6,910 nucleotides of DNA from the NCBI GenBank assembly GCA_025963815.1, contig JAOQAA010000730.1:1-6910 (forward strand), read 5' to 3'. Position 1 is the stretch's first letter. Each line of letters starts with the position of its first letter. The DNA is from Capsulimonas sp. GTDB taxonomy: Bacteria; Armatimonadota; Armatimonadia; Armatimonadales; Capsulimonadaceae. Shown one piece after another: positions 1 to 5,552 of this stretch. A program made the translations under genes and the position numbers. The notes under the pieces are model-generated. The model worked only from the letters and a program-made list of their open reading frames with translations, was not told where the DNA came from and did not search any database.

Positions 1-165
1 GTTCTCGGCAAAGTCGGCGCCAGTTTCCTCGGGATCCCAATCGGGATAGCCGGCCTCGCGCATGGTGAGCAGCTCGAATCCTCGAAGCTCCGGGACTTCG
101 CCCAGGAGCAGGCGCATATCCTCGCGCTTGCCTGCATTATTCGTAGCGATGACAAGTGTAGGCAT
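1..165 (-). CDS. rdgB: RdgB/HAM1 family dITP/XTP pyrophosphatase (partial, N-terminal 55 residues)
   Basis: RdgB hydrolyses non-canonical purine triphosphates (ITP, dITP, XTP) to monophosphates in the cytoplasm, keeping deaminated bases out of DNA and RNA. Only the first 55 residues are in the window; the gene continues past the left edge. The N-terminus LVIATNNAGKRED (residues 4-16) is the family's first nucleotide-binding strand and loop. The motif ETGADFAEN (residues 47-55) is the family ETGxTFxEN signature. The ATG at 163-165 lies one base after the rph stop codon, so translation is probably coupled to rph. No strong ribosome binding site is seen, only a weak GGA-containing stretch about 11 bases upstream. 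The family call is firm from these two motifs; completeness cannot be judged. Confidence 0.95.
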   Translation of the reverse strand, partial: MPTLVIATNNAGKREDMRLLLGEVPELRGFELLTMREAGYPDWDPEETGADFAEN

Positions 166-166
166 A

Positions 167-886
167 CTAGAGCAGATCCGCGAGGACTTCCCGCTGCTTG
201 GCAATAATGCTGCGCGAGCCGATCGCCGCCAGATCCAGGAGCCGGTTCATGCGCTGCCGGTCAAACGGAGCGCCCTCGGCGGTGCCCTGCACTTCGATGT
301 ACTTGCCTGTGTCGGTCATGACGACATTCATGTCGACCGCCGCCTGCGAATCCTCTTCGTACGCCAAGTCTAACCGCTCTTCACCCTTCACGACACCAAC
401 GGAAACCGCCGCCACCCATTCGTCGAACGGGAAGGTCCGGATCATCTTCTGATCCTTCATCCAGGCGAACGCTTCCACCAGCGCTACGAACGCGCCGGAG
501 ATCGCCGCGGTGCGGGTGCCGCCATCAGCTTGAAGCACATCGCAGTCGATGCTGATCGTTCGCTCACCGAGCGCGCTGAGGTCCACGACAGAGCGCAGCG
601 AACGGCCAATCAACCTCTGAATCTCAATACCGCGTCCGTTGGGCTTGGCGCCGTCGCGTGAGGACCGGGTGTGTGTAGCGCGGGGAAGCATGGCGTATTC
701 GGCGGTAAGCCAGCCCTGTCCCTTGCCTTTCAGAAACGGGGGAACTTTGTCTTCGACGCTGGCGGTGCACAGCACCTTGGTCTCGCCGACTTCGATGAGA
801 CAGGAGCCTTCGGCGTAGCGGGCGTAGCTGCGTGTAAGCGTGGTGGGACGCGTGGCGTCCAGCGGGCGGCCGTCTTCTCGGGGCAT
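167..886 (-). CDS. rph: Ribonuclease PH
   Basis: RNase PH is a phosphorolytic 3'-to-5' exoribonuclease that trims tRNA precursor 3' ends, releasing nucleoside diphosphates; it works as a hexameric ring. The 239 residues are the normal full length. The whole protein reads as the family consensus: DGR (5-7), [20 protein letters not shown] (21-40), the stretch 59-77 with [20 protein letters not shown] (88-98), and [10 protein letters not shown] (118-127) with the phosphate-binding GTR. Arg85 lies where the other phosphate-contacting arginine is expected. The ATG at 884-886 has an AGGAG ribosome binding site at 897-901, ten bases upstream. It is followed almost directly by rdgB, as in many bacteria. 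A promoter overlapping the end of murI probably drives both genes. Nothing is missing or odd. Confidence 0.98.
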   Translation of the reverse strand: MPREDGRPLDATRPTTLTRSYARYAEGSCLIEVGETKVLCTASVEDKVPPFLKGKGQGWLTAEYAMLPRATHTRSSRDGAKPNGRGIEIQRLIGRSLRSVVDLSALGERTISIDCDVLQADGGTRTAAISGAFVALVEAFAWMKDQKMIRTFPFDEWVAAVSVGVVKGEERLDLAYEEDSQAAVDMNVVMTDTGKYIEVQGTAEGAPFDRQRMNRLLDLAAIGSRSIIAKQREVLADLL

Positions 887-896
887 GGCGACGGAT

Positions 897-901
897 CTCC
901 T
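897..901 (-). promoter_or_regulatory. Ribosome binding site of rph
   Basis: AGGAG on the minus strand, ten bases before the rph ATG. It supports the chosen start and lies within the predicted transcript of the promoter at 946-974. Confidence 0.8.
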
Positions 902-926
902 AACATAAGATAGTGCTTGTTCGTAC

Positions 927-941
927 CGATAAGCGTTATCG
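927..941. promoter_or_regulatory. Perfect palindrome at predicted rph transcription start (possible operator)
   Basis: CGATAAGCGTTATCG has two 6-base arms that are exact reverse complements around a 3-base centre. It begins five bases downstream of the -10 box of the rph promoter, so it covers the expected transcription start near 938-940. A dimeric repressor site, or a small hairpin at the 5' end of the transcript, would both fit. No regulator is identifiable from the window, and the element could be chance. Confidence 0.35.
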
Positions 942-945
942 CCCT

Positions 946-974
946 ATTATAACGGACGAGAAGGAATGCGTCAA
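946..974 (-). promoter_or_regulatory. Sigma-70-type promoter for rph-rdgB
   Basis: On the minus strand, TTGACG (969-974) is followed after exactly 17 bases by a consensus TATAAT (946-951). The -35 box overlaps the murI stop codon and last codons, so rph-rdgB can be transcribed independently of the amidase-gerM-murI genes. The predicted start, near 939, leaves a leader of about 50 bases. The call rests on sequence match alone. Confidence 0.8.
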
Positions 975-1801
975 TCGTCCAGACGCAGAAGATTCACGAC
1001 GCCGGCGTCGCGCTTCAAGAGTACGGAAGCCTGACGCCCAAAGTCTTCGGGATCTCCCGTGGCGTCAAACCTGACCGGCGTGTGAGGTAATTGCGGATCG
1101 CGCAGCAAACTCTTGCGATCCAAAATCGCTTTCACATCCCGAACGGTCTCTGCTGCGGGATCGACAAACAGCGGCTGGAAGTTTAAGTCGCGCGCCGCCT
1201 GGGTCAGCGCCGCGTCAAGAAATGGGAAGTGGGTGCAGCCAAGGATGATGACACGGACGCCGGCGCGGGCTAGAGGGCGCAGGTATTCCAGGGAGGCGTC
1301 CACGGCTTCCGCGCACTCGGTAAGGCCGCTTTCGACCAGCGGCACGAAACGGGGCGCCCCCTGCTCCACTACTCGACGCTCAGGATCGATGGCGTTAACG
1401 GCCCGCGTAAAAGCGAGGCTGCGCGCCGTGGCGTTGGTGGCGACCACGCCGATATCGCCAGGCGACGCGTGAACTGCAGTCCGTGCGCCGGAATCAATCG
1501 TCCCGATAATGTCTGTGAGAGGATATTTCTGTATCGCGGCGGTGAGACCGGCAGCTGTGGAGGTGCCCGACGCCATGATCACGATCTTGGCGCCGCTCTC
1601 GATCAAATAATCCGTCAGTTTGAGAGCCAGAGCGCGCACGACTTCGATCGGCTTGTCACCGTACGGCACATTCGCCGTGTCAGCGACGTAGTGGATGCGC
1701 TCGGCGGGAAGCTGCCGCTCGATCTCTCGCAGAACGCTGAGGCCGCCGAGGCCGGAATCAAATACGCCGATCGGGGCGTCCGGTGTGAGAACGAACGTCA
1801 A
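971..1801 (-). CDS. murI: Glutamate racemase (MurI) family protein, first catalytic Cys replaced by Ser
   Basis: MurI makes D-glutamate for peptidoglycan from L-glutamate, using two cysteines as opposed acid/base catalysts. The 276 residues match the family in length and order: IGVFDSGLGGLSVL (11-24), DTANVPYGDKP (41-51), FVPLVESG (152-159) and LGCTHFPFL (187-195). Asp15, Glu157, Cys189 and His191 are all present. The first cysteine motif, normally ACNT, reads ASGT (77-80), so Ser78 replaces the catalytic Cys and Gly79 the substrate-binding Asn. The usual ACP before FVPLVE is GAP (148-150). The reading frame is otherwise intact. The start is TTG at 1799-1801, overlapping the stop of the upstream lipoprotein gene in TTGA; no ATG or GTG precedes the IGVFDSG motif, and the ribosome site (AAGG near 1812) is weak, so coupling is likely. 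Racemase activity is uncertain. It could be an altered-specificity racemase or isomerase, or a pseudoenzyme. Confidence 0.88.
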   Translation of the reverse strand: MTFVLTPDAPIGVFDSGLGGLSVLREIERQLPAERIHYVADTANVPYGDKPIEVVRALALKLTDYLIESGAKIVIMASGTSTAAGLTAAIQKYPLTDIIGTIDSGARTAVHASPGDIGVVATNATARSLAFTRAVNAIDPERRVVEQGAPRFVPLVESGLTECAEAVDASLEYLRPLARAGVRVIILGCTHFPFLDAALTQAARDLNFQPLFVDPAAETVRDVKAILDRKSLLRDPQLPHTPVRFDATGDPEDFGRQASVLLKRDAGVVNLLRLDD

Positions 1802-2397
1802 TGCGACTGCGCCTTATGGTAAACACGCGCCTGCTTGGCGTCGACGGTCGTGCGAATGACATCGAGCGGATCGGAGATCTCGAAATGTCCTCCGAGAGAA
1901 TCTACAGCCGCATTGTCCACAAGAATCTGCACCTTGGAGATTGTCGGGAACTGCCCCAGCGTCTTCAAGATGGAGTTAATCGCCTGCGCTTCCTGTGTGT
2001 CGCTCCCGTGGAAGTTCGATTTGAATTCAGGAGAGAAGTTCACTGTCGCCAGGCCATCCTCGATCTTGACGCCGCGCAATTCGGAGCCGCTCGCCAGCGG
2101 CGTTCCCTTGGCGGCGACCAGGGCGTTCAGCGCTTCGCGCGCCGGATCGTCGGGATTGTCGAACGTCACTTTTTGAGCCACCAGCTCATTGTCATCCCCA
2201 GTTCCATTGGGAGAAGGCAAATAGATGTAGCCCTCGTGAACGGGAGCGAGAGGCCCCTGCGGCGTCGTGGCCGGTGGCGGGGGGTTCGTGGTTACTGGCG
2301 GCGATGTGGGCGACGGGCCATGGTTGTTGCAGGCGCCCAGCATTACGGCGAGAGGCAAAAGGGCGGTCAATACGATCCGGGTCGAGTTCTTACTCAT
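1798..2397 (-). CDS. GerMN-domain lipoprotein (GerM-like)
   Basis: This is a secreted lipoprotein of 199 residues with a single GerMN domain, a family known from the Bacillus spore germination/sporulation protein GerM and from many non-sporulating bacteria, where its role is unclear. The N-terminus is a lipoprotein signal: a basic start (residues 1-7), a hydrophobic core (8-20) and the lipobox LGAC ending at Cys23. A Pro/Thr-rich linker follows (about 28-52). The GerMN domain spans about 57-178, with the hallmarks GYIYLP, LRGVKIEDGLATVNFSPEF (107-125), LGQFPTISKVQILVD (147-161) and DSLGGHFEISDPL (166-178). The ATG is 15 bases after the amidase stop, with only a weak GGA ribosome site, and the gene's stop overlaps the murI start. 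It probably sits at the outer face of the cytoplasmic membrane or in the outer membrane and may assist peptidoglycan remodelling. That role is inferred from its neighbours. Confidence 0.9.
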   Translation of the reverse strand: MSKNSTRIVLTALLPLAVMLGACNNHGPSPTSPPVTTNPPPPATTPQGPLAPVHEGYIYLPSPNGTGDDNELVAQKVTFDNPDDPAREALNALVAAKGTPLASGSELRGVKIEDGLATVNFSPEFKSNFHGSDTQEAQAINSILKTLGQFPTISKVQILVDNAAVDSLGGHFEISDPLDVIRTTVDAKQARVYHKAQSH

Positions 2398-2412
2398 CAG
2401 TGATATCCGTGT

Positions 2413-4203
2413 CTACCGGTTTCCGGCATCGGCGATAAAATCAAGCAGCCCGGCGACGATGCCTTCGGCGACATGCTGCTGAACGGCGGGAGTGCGAAGC
2501 TTGGAAAGATCGCTCTCACTATTCATATACCCGCATTCCACGAGAATTGCGGGCATGGGGCTGCCGCGCAGAACTCCAAATCCCGTTTGGAAGCGAATAG
2601 TATCCGATTTTACTCCATTCGGCGGAATTCCTGAGACCGCGGCAACTCGGTTGATGACGTTGACAGCGAACCGGCGGCATAAGGGGTTCTGCGCGTGGAA
2701 ATACACCGTCGAACCGGAATGTGAGTTGCGCGAGCCGCTATCATCACAGTGAATGCTGATGAAGTAATCGGCGTGGGCGGCGATCGCCATCTGCGGCCGA
2801 GCCGCCACCGACGGCTTGGTGTCGTCCTCACGCGTCATATAGACCGTCGCGCCGTTGCTCGCGAGCAGGTTGCGCAGTTTTTTGCCGATCGATAATGTCA
2901 GATCTTTTTCCCGCGCGCCGCCGATGCCCACAGCGCCGGAGTCGCCGCCGCCGTGGCCCGGATCAACCATGATGATCTTGCCGGCCAGAAGCGTGCTGTC
3001 CGGTACGGGAGAAACTGTTGCCGGACCGACCGGAGGGCCTCCCGGTGTCTTGACATTGATGACGTAGTCTACGCCTTCATCCGAAGGCTGCGTCGTCACA
3101 TCAAACGCCACGAGCTTTGTCATATCCAGAACGACACGGCCGAATTGCTTGCCGCCGGCTTTCATAATGCCGCTTCGGATCGATTTGATAATCGCGTGAT
3201 CCGTGCTGACCAAACGCTTCAGATTATCCGAAAGCGAGGCGCCGGCCAGATCGAACGCTAGACGGCTTGGGGAAGACAGGGTCTCGGTTTTGAAATCGCC
3301 CTGCCCTGTCGTCTTAATGACGATCTGCGTCAGCGTGTCGCTGACGACATTGCAGGCGACATCCGTAATTTGCAGCCCGGGCACAGTCTGAGGAGTATCG
3401 GGCGGCGCGACAGGCAGAGGCGTTACGGGAAGCGGACGTGGCGTCACGGGGATCGGTACGATCGGCGACGGCTGAGGACGCGACGCGACGCGCGGCGGCT
3501 CGCCGTCCCCGCTCATCGCCACCTGCACATGCGAGGTCAGCGGCGTGCTGGCGACTTTAAACCCGATATTCTTCTTGAGATCGACTACGATCCGAACTGT
3601 GTTGTAGGAAATGGAGCCGCTGCGGATGTAAGACACGCCGGGATTGGAGGCAGGGACAGTGGCCGGGGAGGAGGCCAGATCGGCGCCTAGCAGGTCGACG
3701 TAAATCCGCTGCGGCTTCTCCAAACGCTTCACCGAGTAATAGATCGGATAAGACGTAAAGATCGACAGACCGTCTTTGTCCTGTTTGACGACTTCGATTT
3801 TCGCACGCAGCGTCATGGTATGCGCGCGATCGTTCCAGCCCACGGAAGCGCCAAGGGCCGTCGCCACCTGCTTTACGGGAACACAGTAGCGTTCATGGAC
3901 CATATTGAACGGTACGGTGAGCTTGGCGCCGTTTGCCCCCATGACATCGACGCTCTTACCATCCTGCGACGGCGCATAATTGGCGCCCATGCGACGGACA
4001 AAATCGACCGGCGCGAATACCGTTCCATCGTTCTCCTGGTAAGGCTGGACGACGAATGCGACGGGCTGCCCGCCAACCACAAGCTGTACGCTGTCGGCGG
4101 CGTGGGCCGGAGTAACGGCGGCGGAAAGAATAATTGCAGAAATAATAGAAGCGGAATAAGTATATAATCGGCGAGCGATTGGAAAGTCCAAACTCATTTT
4201 CAT
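2413..4203 (-). CDS. Exported N-acetylmuramoyl-L-alanine amidase (CuAO-N-like + 2 AMIN + Amidase_3)
   Basis: The enzyme cleaves the amide bond between N-acetylmuramic acid and the stem peptide, typically for cell separation or wall turnover. Its 596 residues begin with a signal peptide (1-35, likely cut after AHA). A copper-amine-oxidase-N-like domain follows (about 38-133, with VFAPVDFVRRMGA and VPVKQVATALGASVGWN), then AMIN-type domain 1 (about 135-228) and a Pro-rich linker (about 236-274). AMIN-type domain 2 is at about 277-385, and the Amidase_3 catalytic domain at about 408-592. The zinc ligands are visible as His417 (DPGHGG), Glu432 (REKDL) and His485 (SIHCD), with catalytic Glu556 (VECGYM). 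The ATG at 4201-4203 has AGGAG at 4216-4220, 12 bases upstream; a second ATG two codons later is an alternative. It appears to be first in an operon with the GerM-like lipoprotein and murI genes, from a promoter at 4253-4282. AMIN domains usually target amidases to septa or envelope complexes. Confidence 0.95.
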   Translation of the reverse strand: MKMSLDFPIARRLYTYSASIISAIILSAAVTPAHAADSVQLVVGGQPVAFVVQPYQENDGTVFAPVDFVRRMGANYAPSQDGKSVDVMGANGAKLTVPFNMVHERYCVPVKQVATALGASVGWNDRAHTMTLRAKIEVVKQDKDGLSIFTSYPIYYSVKRLEKPQRIYVDLLGADLASSPATVPASNPGVSYIRSGSISYNTVRIVVDLKKNIGFKVASTPLTSHVQVAMSGDGEPPRVASRPQPSPIVPIPVTPRPLPVTPLPVAPPDTPQTVPGLQITDVACNVVSDTLTQIVIKTTGQGDFKTETLSSPSRLAFDLAGASLSDNLKRLVSTDHAIIKSIRSGIMKAGGKQFGRVVLDMTKLVAFDVTTQPSDEGVDYVINVKTPGGPPVGPATVSPVPDSTLLAGKIIMVDPGHGGGDSGAVGIGGAREKDLTLSIGKKLRNLLASNGATVYMTREDDTKPSVAARPQMAIAAHADYFISIHCDDSGSRNSHSGSTVYFHAQNPLCRRFAVNVINRVAAVSGIPPNGVKSDTIRFQTGFGVLRGSPMPAILVECGYMNSESDLSKLRTPAVQQHVAEGIVAGLLDFIADAGNR

Positions 4204-4252
4204 GACCGTTGGGTACTCCTGGCGTGGCCGGCGTGAGGGAGAGTGATTCGTA

Positions 4253-4282
4253 ATTGTAACATACTTTTCACGTGGGGGTCAA
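4253..4282 (-). promoter_or_regulatory. Sigma-70-type promoter of the amidase-gerM-murI operon
   Basis: On the minus strand TTGACC (4277-4282) and TACAAT (4253-4258) are separated by 18 bases. The expected start is near 4246, giving a leader of about 43 bases to the amidase ATG. The promoter lies just downstream of the ssrA terminator, so the operon should be independent of ssrA. The call rests on sequence only. Confidence 0.7.
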
Positions 4283-4305
4283 CAAACGTACGGGGTCATC
4301 CATGG

Positions 4306-4345
4306 AAAATGAAACAGCGCCTCCAAAATAGGCTTTGGAGGCGCT
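4306..4345 (-). terminator. Rho-independent terminator of ssrA
   Basis: A perfect 12-base-pair stem (AGCGCCTCCAAA at 4316-4327 against its complement at 4334-4345) closes a 6-base loop. Read on the minus strand, it is followed by a T-rich stretch (TGTTTCATTTTCC). It starts eight bases after the tmRNA CCA end, so it terminates ssrA before the amidase promoter. Confidence 0.9.
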
Positions 4346-4353
4346 GCGGAACA

Positions 4354-4752
4354 TGGTGGAGGCGGAGGGAGTTGAACCCTCGTCCTAAGTAGCGAAAACC
4401 CAGGCGTCTACAAGCATAGCCAACAATTTGGTTTTAGCGCTTCGGCCGCCTATTGGCGGGCTGCCAGCCGCGCGATCTTTCCTTTGATGTCCGCTTAAGC
4501 CGAAAAGCAGCTCTTAAGCGTAATCCCGTTTATTTACGCCTCAGTCTTACCGGCGGGCTTGATAAGAGGAGACGGACCGCCCGAGGGCGGCGCAATACTA
4601 CCTAAGGGTTAGTTAGGCAGCCAGCGCGTACGAAGTACGGGCTGTGGTGAACTTAGTGTTCGCGTTTGTTTTTTTGCCGCTTTTAACGAGGCCAGCGGCG
4701 CCTCGACTCGCGACCTGAGCAACCAATCTCTCAGTCGAAACCTATCGCCCCC
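4354..4752 (-). ncRNA. ssrA: Transfer-messenger RNA (tmRNA)
   Basis: tmRNA with SmpB releases ribosomes stalled on broken mRNAs and tags the nascent peptide for proteolysis. The 5' end GGGGGCG (4746-4752) pairs over seven bases, with one G-U, with the 3' CGCCTCC that precedes the encoded ACCA (4354-4357). The 3' T-arm reads GAGGG-TTCAACT-CCCTC, and the 5' part has the conserved GGTTTCGACTG. Pseudoknot 1 is visible: CGAGG (4701-4705) with CCTCG (4687-4691), and GCCGC (4695-4699) with GCGGC (4676-4680). An A-rich spacer, then the tag frame, follow it. The conventional one-piece layout, about 399 nucleotides, is typical for bacteria. The later pseudoknots were not traced base by base. Confidence 0.97.
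4613..4663 (-). other. ssrA: tmRNA tag-peptide reading frame
   Basis: Aligning pseudoknot 1 and the A-rich spacer with the E. coli ssrA layout puts the resume codon at GCG (4661-4663). The encoded tag is then ANTKFTTARTSYALAA, 16 residues, ending in TAA at 4613-4615. The YALAA end is the classical ClpXP/ClpAP degron. The spacer after pseudoknot 1 is 12 bases, against 11 in E. coli. A start at the in-frame GGC (4676-4678) is less likely because those bases belong to the pseudoknot. Confidence 0.8.
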
Positions 4753-4766
4753 ATGTTGTGGATACT

Positions 4767-4775
4767 ATTATAACA
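4767..4775 (-). promoter_or_regulatory. ssrA: Extended -10 promoter of ssrA
   Basis: On the minus strand TGTTATAAT gives a consensus TATAAT (4767-4772) with the TG one base upstream. No good -35 box exists at 16-18 bases, where the sequence reads about AACAAA, so the TG extension probably compensates. The -10 box ends 15 bases before the mature tmRNA 5' end, leaving a short leader for RNase P to remove. Confidence 0.75.
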
Positions 4776-4800
4776 GATTTTTGCGGAAATTTGTTCCCGC

Positions 4801-5412
4801 TCAGGACATTTCCTCGTCCTGCGTCAGCAGTTTCAGCGACCTCAGGTCCGAAAGAATGTCGGCAAGGACTTCTACGGGCGTCCGCCCGGTATCGATCCTA
4901 CGGATCTTTTCCTCTGGATAATACCCAAGCACGGGCGCTGTTTCCGCTTCGTAGACATAAAGGCGATGCTCGATCACCTTGTCCGACGCATCGTCCAAAC
5001 GGTTCTCGTGCAGCGCACGGCGCTTCAAGCGCGTCATGACCTTCTGACGGTCTTCGCAGTTGAGATAGTACACGCGCTGGACATCGATATAATCGTCCAT
5101 CAAGCGCGCCTGTGCGACATTGCGGGGAATACCATCCAGGATCAGGGTGTCGTAGTTAGGATCAAGCTTCTGAAGACTCACAAGACCATCAATGTGCGCC
5201 CGCCAGAGCTGAACCGTAAAGTCGTCCGGAACCAGGCTGCCCCGGCTGCTGTAATCCAGGAAGACTTTCCCCAAAGGCGAGCCGACGCGCAGGTTACGGA
5301 AGACGTCGCCGCAGGCCACATGGACATACCCGGGAATATTTCCCAGGATCGTTCCCTGTGTCCCCTTGCCGCTTCCGGGGGCTCCAAAAAGGAGCAGTGT
5401 TTTGAATCGCAT
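4801..5412 (-). CDS. Adenylate kinase family nucleoside monophosphate kinase (short, LID-less)
   Basis: This cytoplasmic kinase is expected to transfer phosphate from ATP to a nucleoside monophosphate. Its 203 residues carry the P-loop GAPGSGKGT (10-18), the NMP-binding ACGDVFR (33-39), DGIPRN (93-98, family DGFPRT), and ENRLDD (136-141) before the helix VIEHRLYVYEAETAPVLGYY (146-165). The zinc/LID insertion of long adenylate kinases is absent: only a short basic segment joins RLKRR to NRLDD. The position that is Thr in AMP kinases (TGD) and Ala in UMP/CMP kinases (AGD) is Cys34, so substrate choice is open. I chose the ATG at 5410-5412. GGAG (5426-5429) lies 13 bases upstream, and this puts the P-loop strand at the N-terminus. 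An ATG four codons earlier (5422-5424) is possible but abuts GGAG. The gene is alone between ssrA and a lipoprotein gene, not in a ribosomal-protein operon where adk often lies, so it may be a second copy. Confidence 0.87.
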   Translation of the reverse strand: MRFKTLLLFGAPGSGKGTQGTILGNIPGYVHVACGDVFRNLRVGSPLGKVFLDYSSRGSLVPDDFTVQLWRAHIDGLVSLQKLDPNYDTLILDGIPRNVAQARLMDDYIDVQRVYYLNCEDRQKVMTRLKRRALHENRLDDASDKVIEHRLYVYEAETAPVLGYYPEEKIRRIDTGRTPVEVLADILSDLRSLKLLTQDEEMS

Positions 5413-5425
5413 CGCCGCTTCCATT

Positions 5426-5429
5426 CTCC
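5426..5429 (-). promoter_or_regulatory. Ribosome binding site deciding the kinase start
   Basis: GGAG on the minus strand is 13 bases from the ATG at 5410-5412 and only one base from the ATG at 5422-5424. The distance favours the inner start, although 13 bases is at the long end. Confidence 0.6.
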
Positions 5430-5452
5430 AACAAATACTTCGTCGTTGGCGT

Positions 5453-5481
5453 ATTGTAGCATGCGAAGAAGAGTCCGTCAA
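5453..5481 (-). promoter_or_regulatory. Sigma-70-type promoter of the adenylate-kinase-like gene
   Basis: On the minus strand TTGACG (5476-5481) is followed after 17 bases by TACAAT (5453-5458), with a TG one base upstream of the -10 box. The predicted start is near 5446, about 34 bases before the chosen ATG. It excludes the TTG at 5481, which is the -35 element itself, as a translation start. Confidence 0.82.
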
Positions 5482-5511
5482 CGCGTCGAAAACAAAGTGA
5501 AGACGGCGACG

Positions 5512-5542
5512 CCGCCTTCGGGAAAGATTTCCCCGAAGGCGG
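5512..5542 (-). terminator. Strong hairpin after the BON lipoprotein gene (probable terminator)
   Basis: CCGCCTTCGGG (5512-5522) and CCCGAAGGCGG (5532-5542) are perfect 11-base complements around a 9-base loop. The pairing can extend through AAA/TTT with one bulged C. It starts ten bases after the lipoprotein gene's stop codon. No immediate T-run follows on either strand; on the minus strand T-rich sequence appears only about 11 bases later. Termination is therefore plausible but not classical; mRNA 3'-end protection is an alternative. Confidence 0.55.
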
Positions 5543-5552
5543 ATCGTTTCGA

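Noticed and set aside
1801..2403. A 200-codon plus-strand open frame covering the GerM-like gene
   Set aside because: It mirrors the lipoprotein gene almost exactly and is Arg/Gly-rich with no domain, as expected for the antisense frame of a GC-rich gene.
4669..4675. Run of seven A on the minus strand in ssrA as a programmed slippage site
   Set aside because: It lies in the spacer before the resume codon, where A-rich sequence is normal for tmRNA, so it is not translated.
4676..4678. GGC as the tmRNA resume codon, giving a 21-residue tag
   Set aside because: These bases form the second stem of pseudoknot 1 (GCCGC with GCGGC); the E. coli layout places the resume codon after the A-rich spacer, at GCG 4661-4663.
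5413..5481. A 23-residue N-terminal extension of the kinase starting at TTG 5481
   Set aside because: That TTG is the -35 box of a strong promoter and the extension has no family similarity. Transcription should start near 5446.
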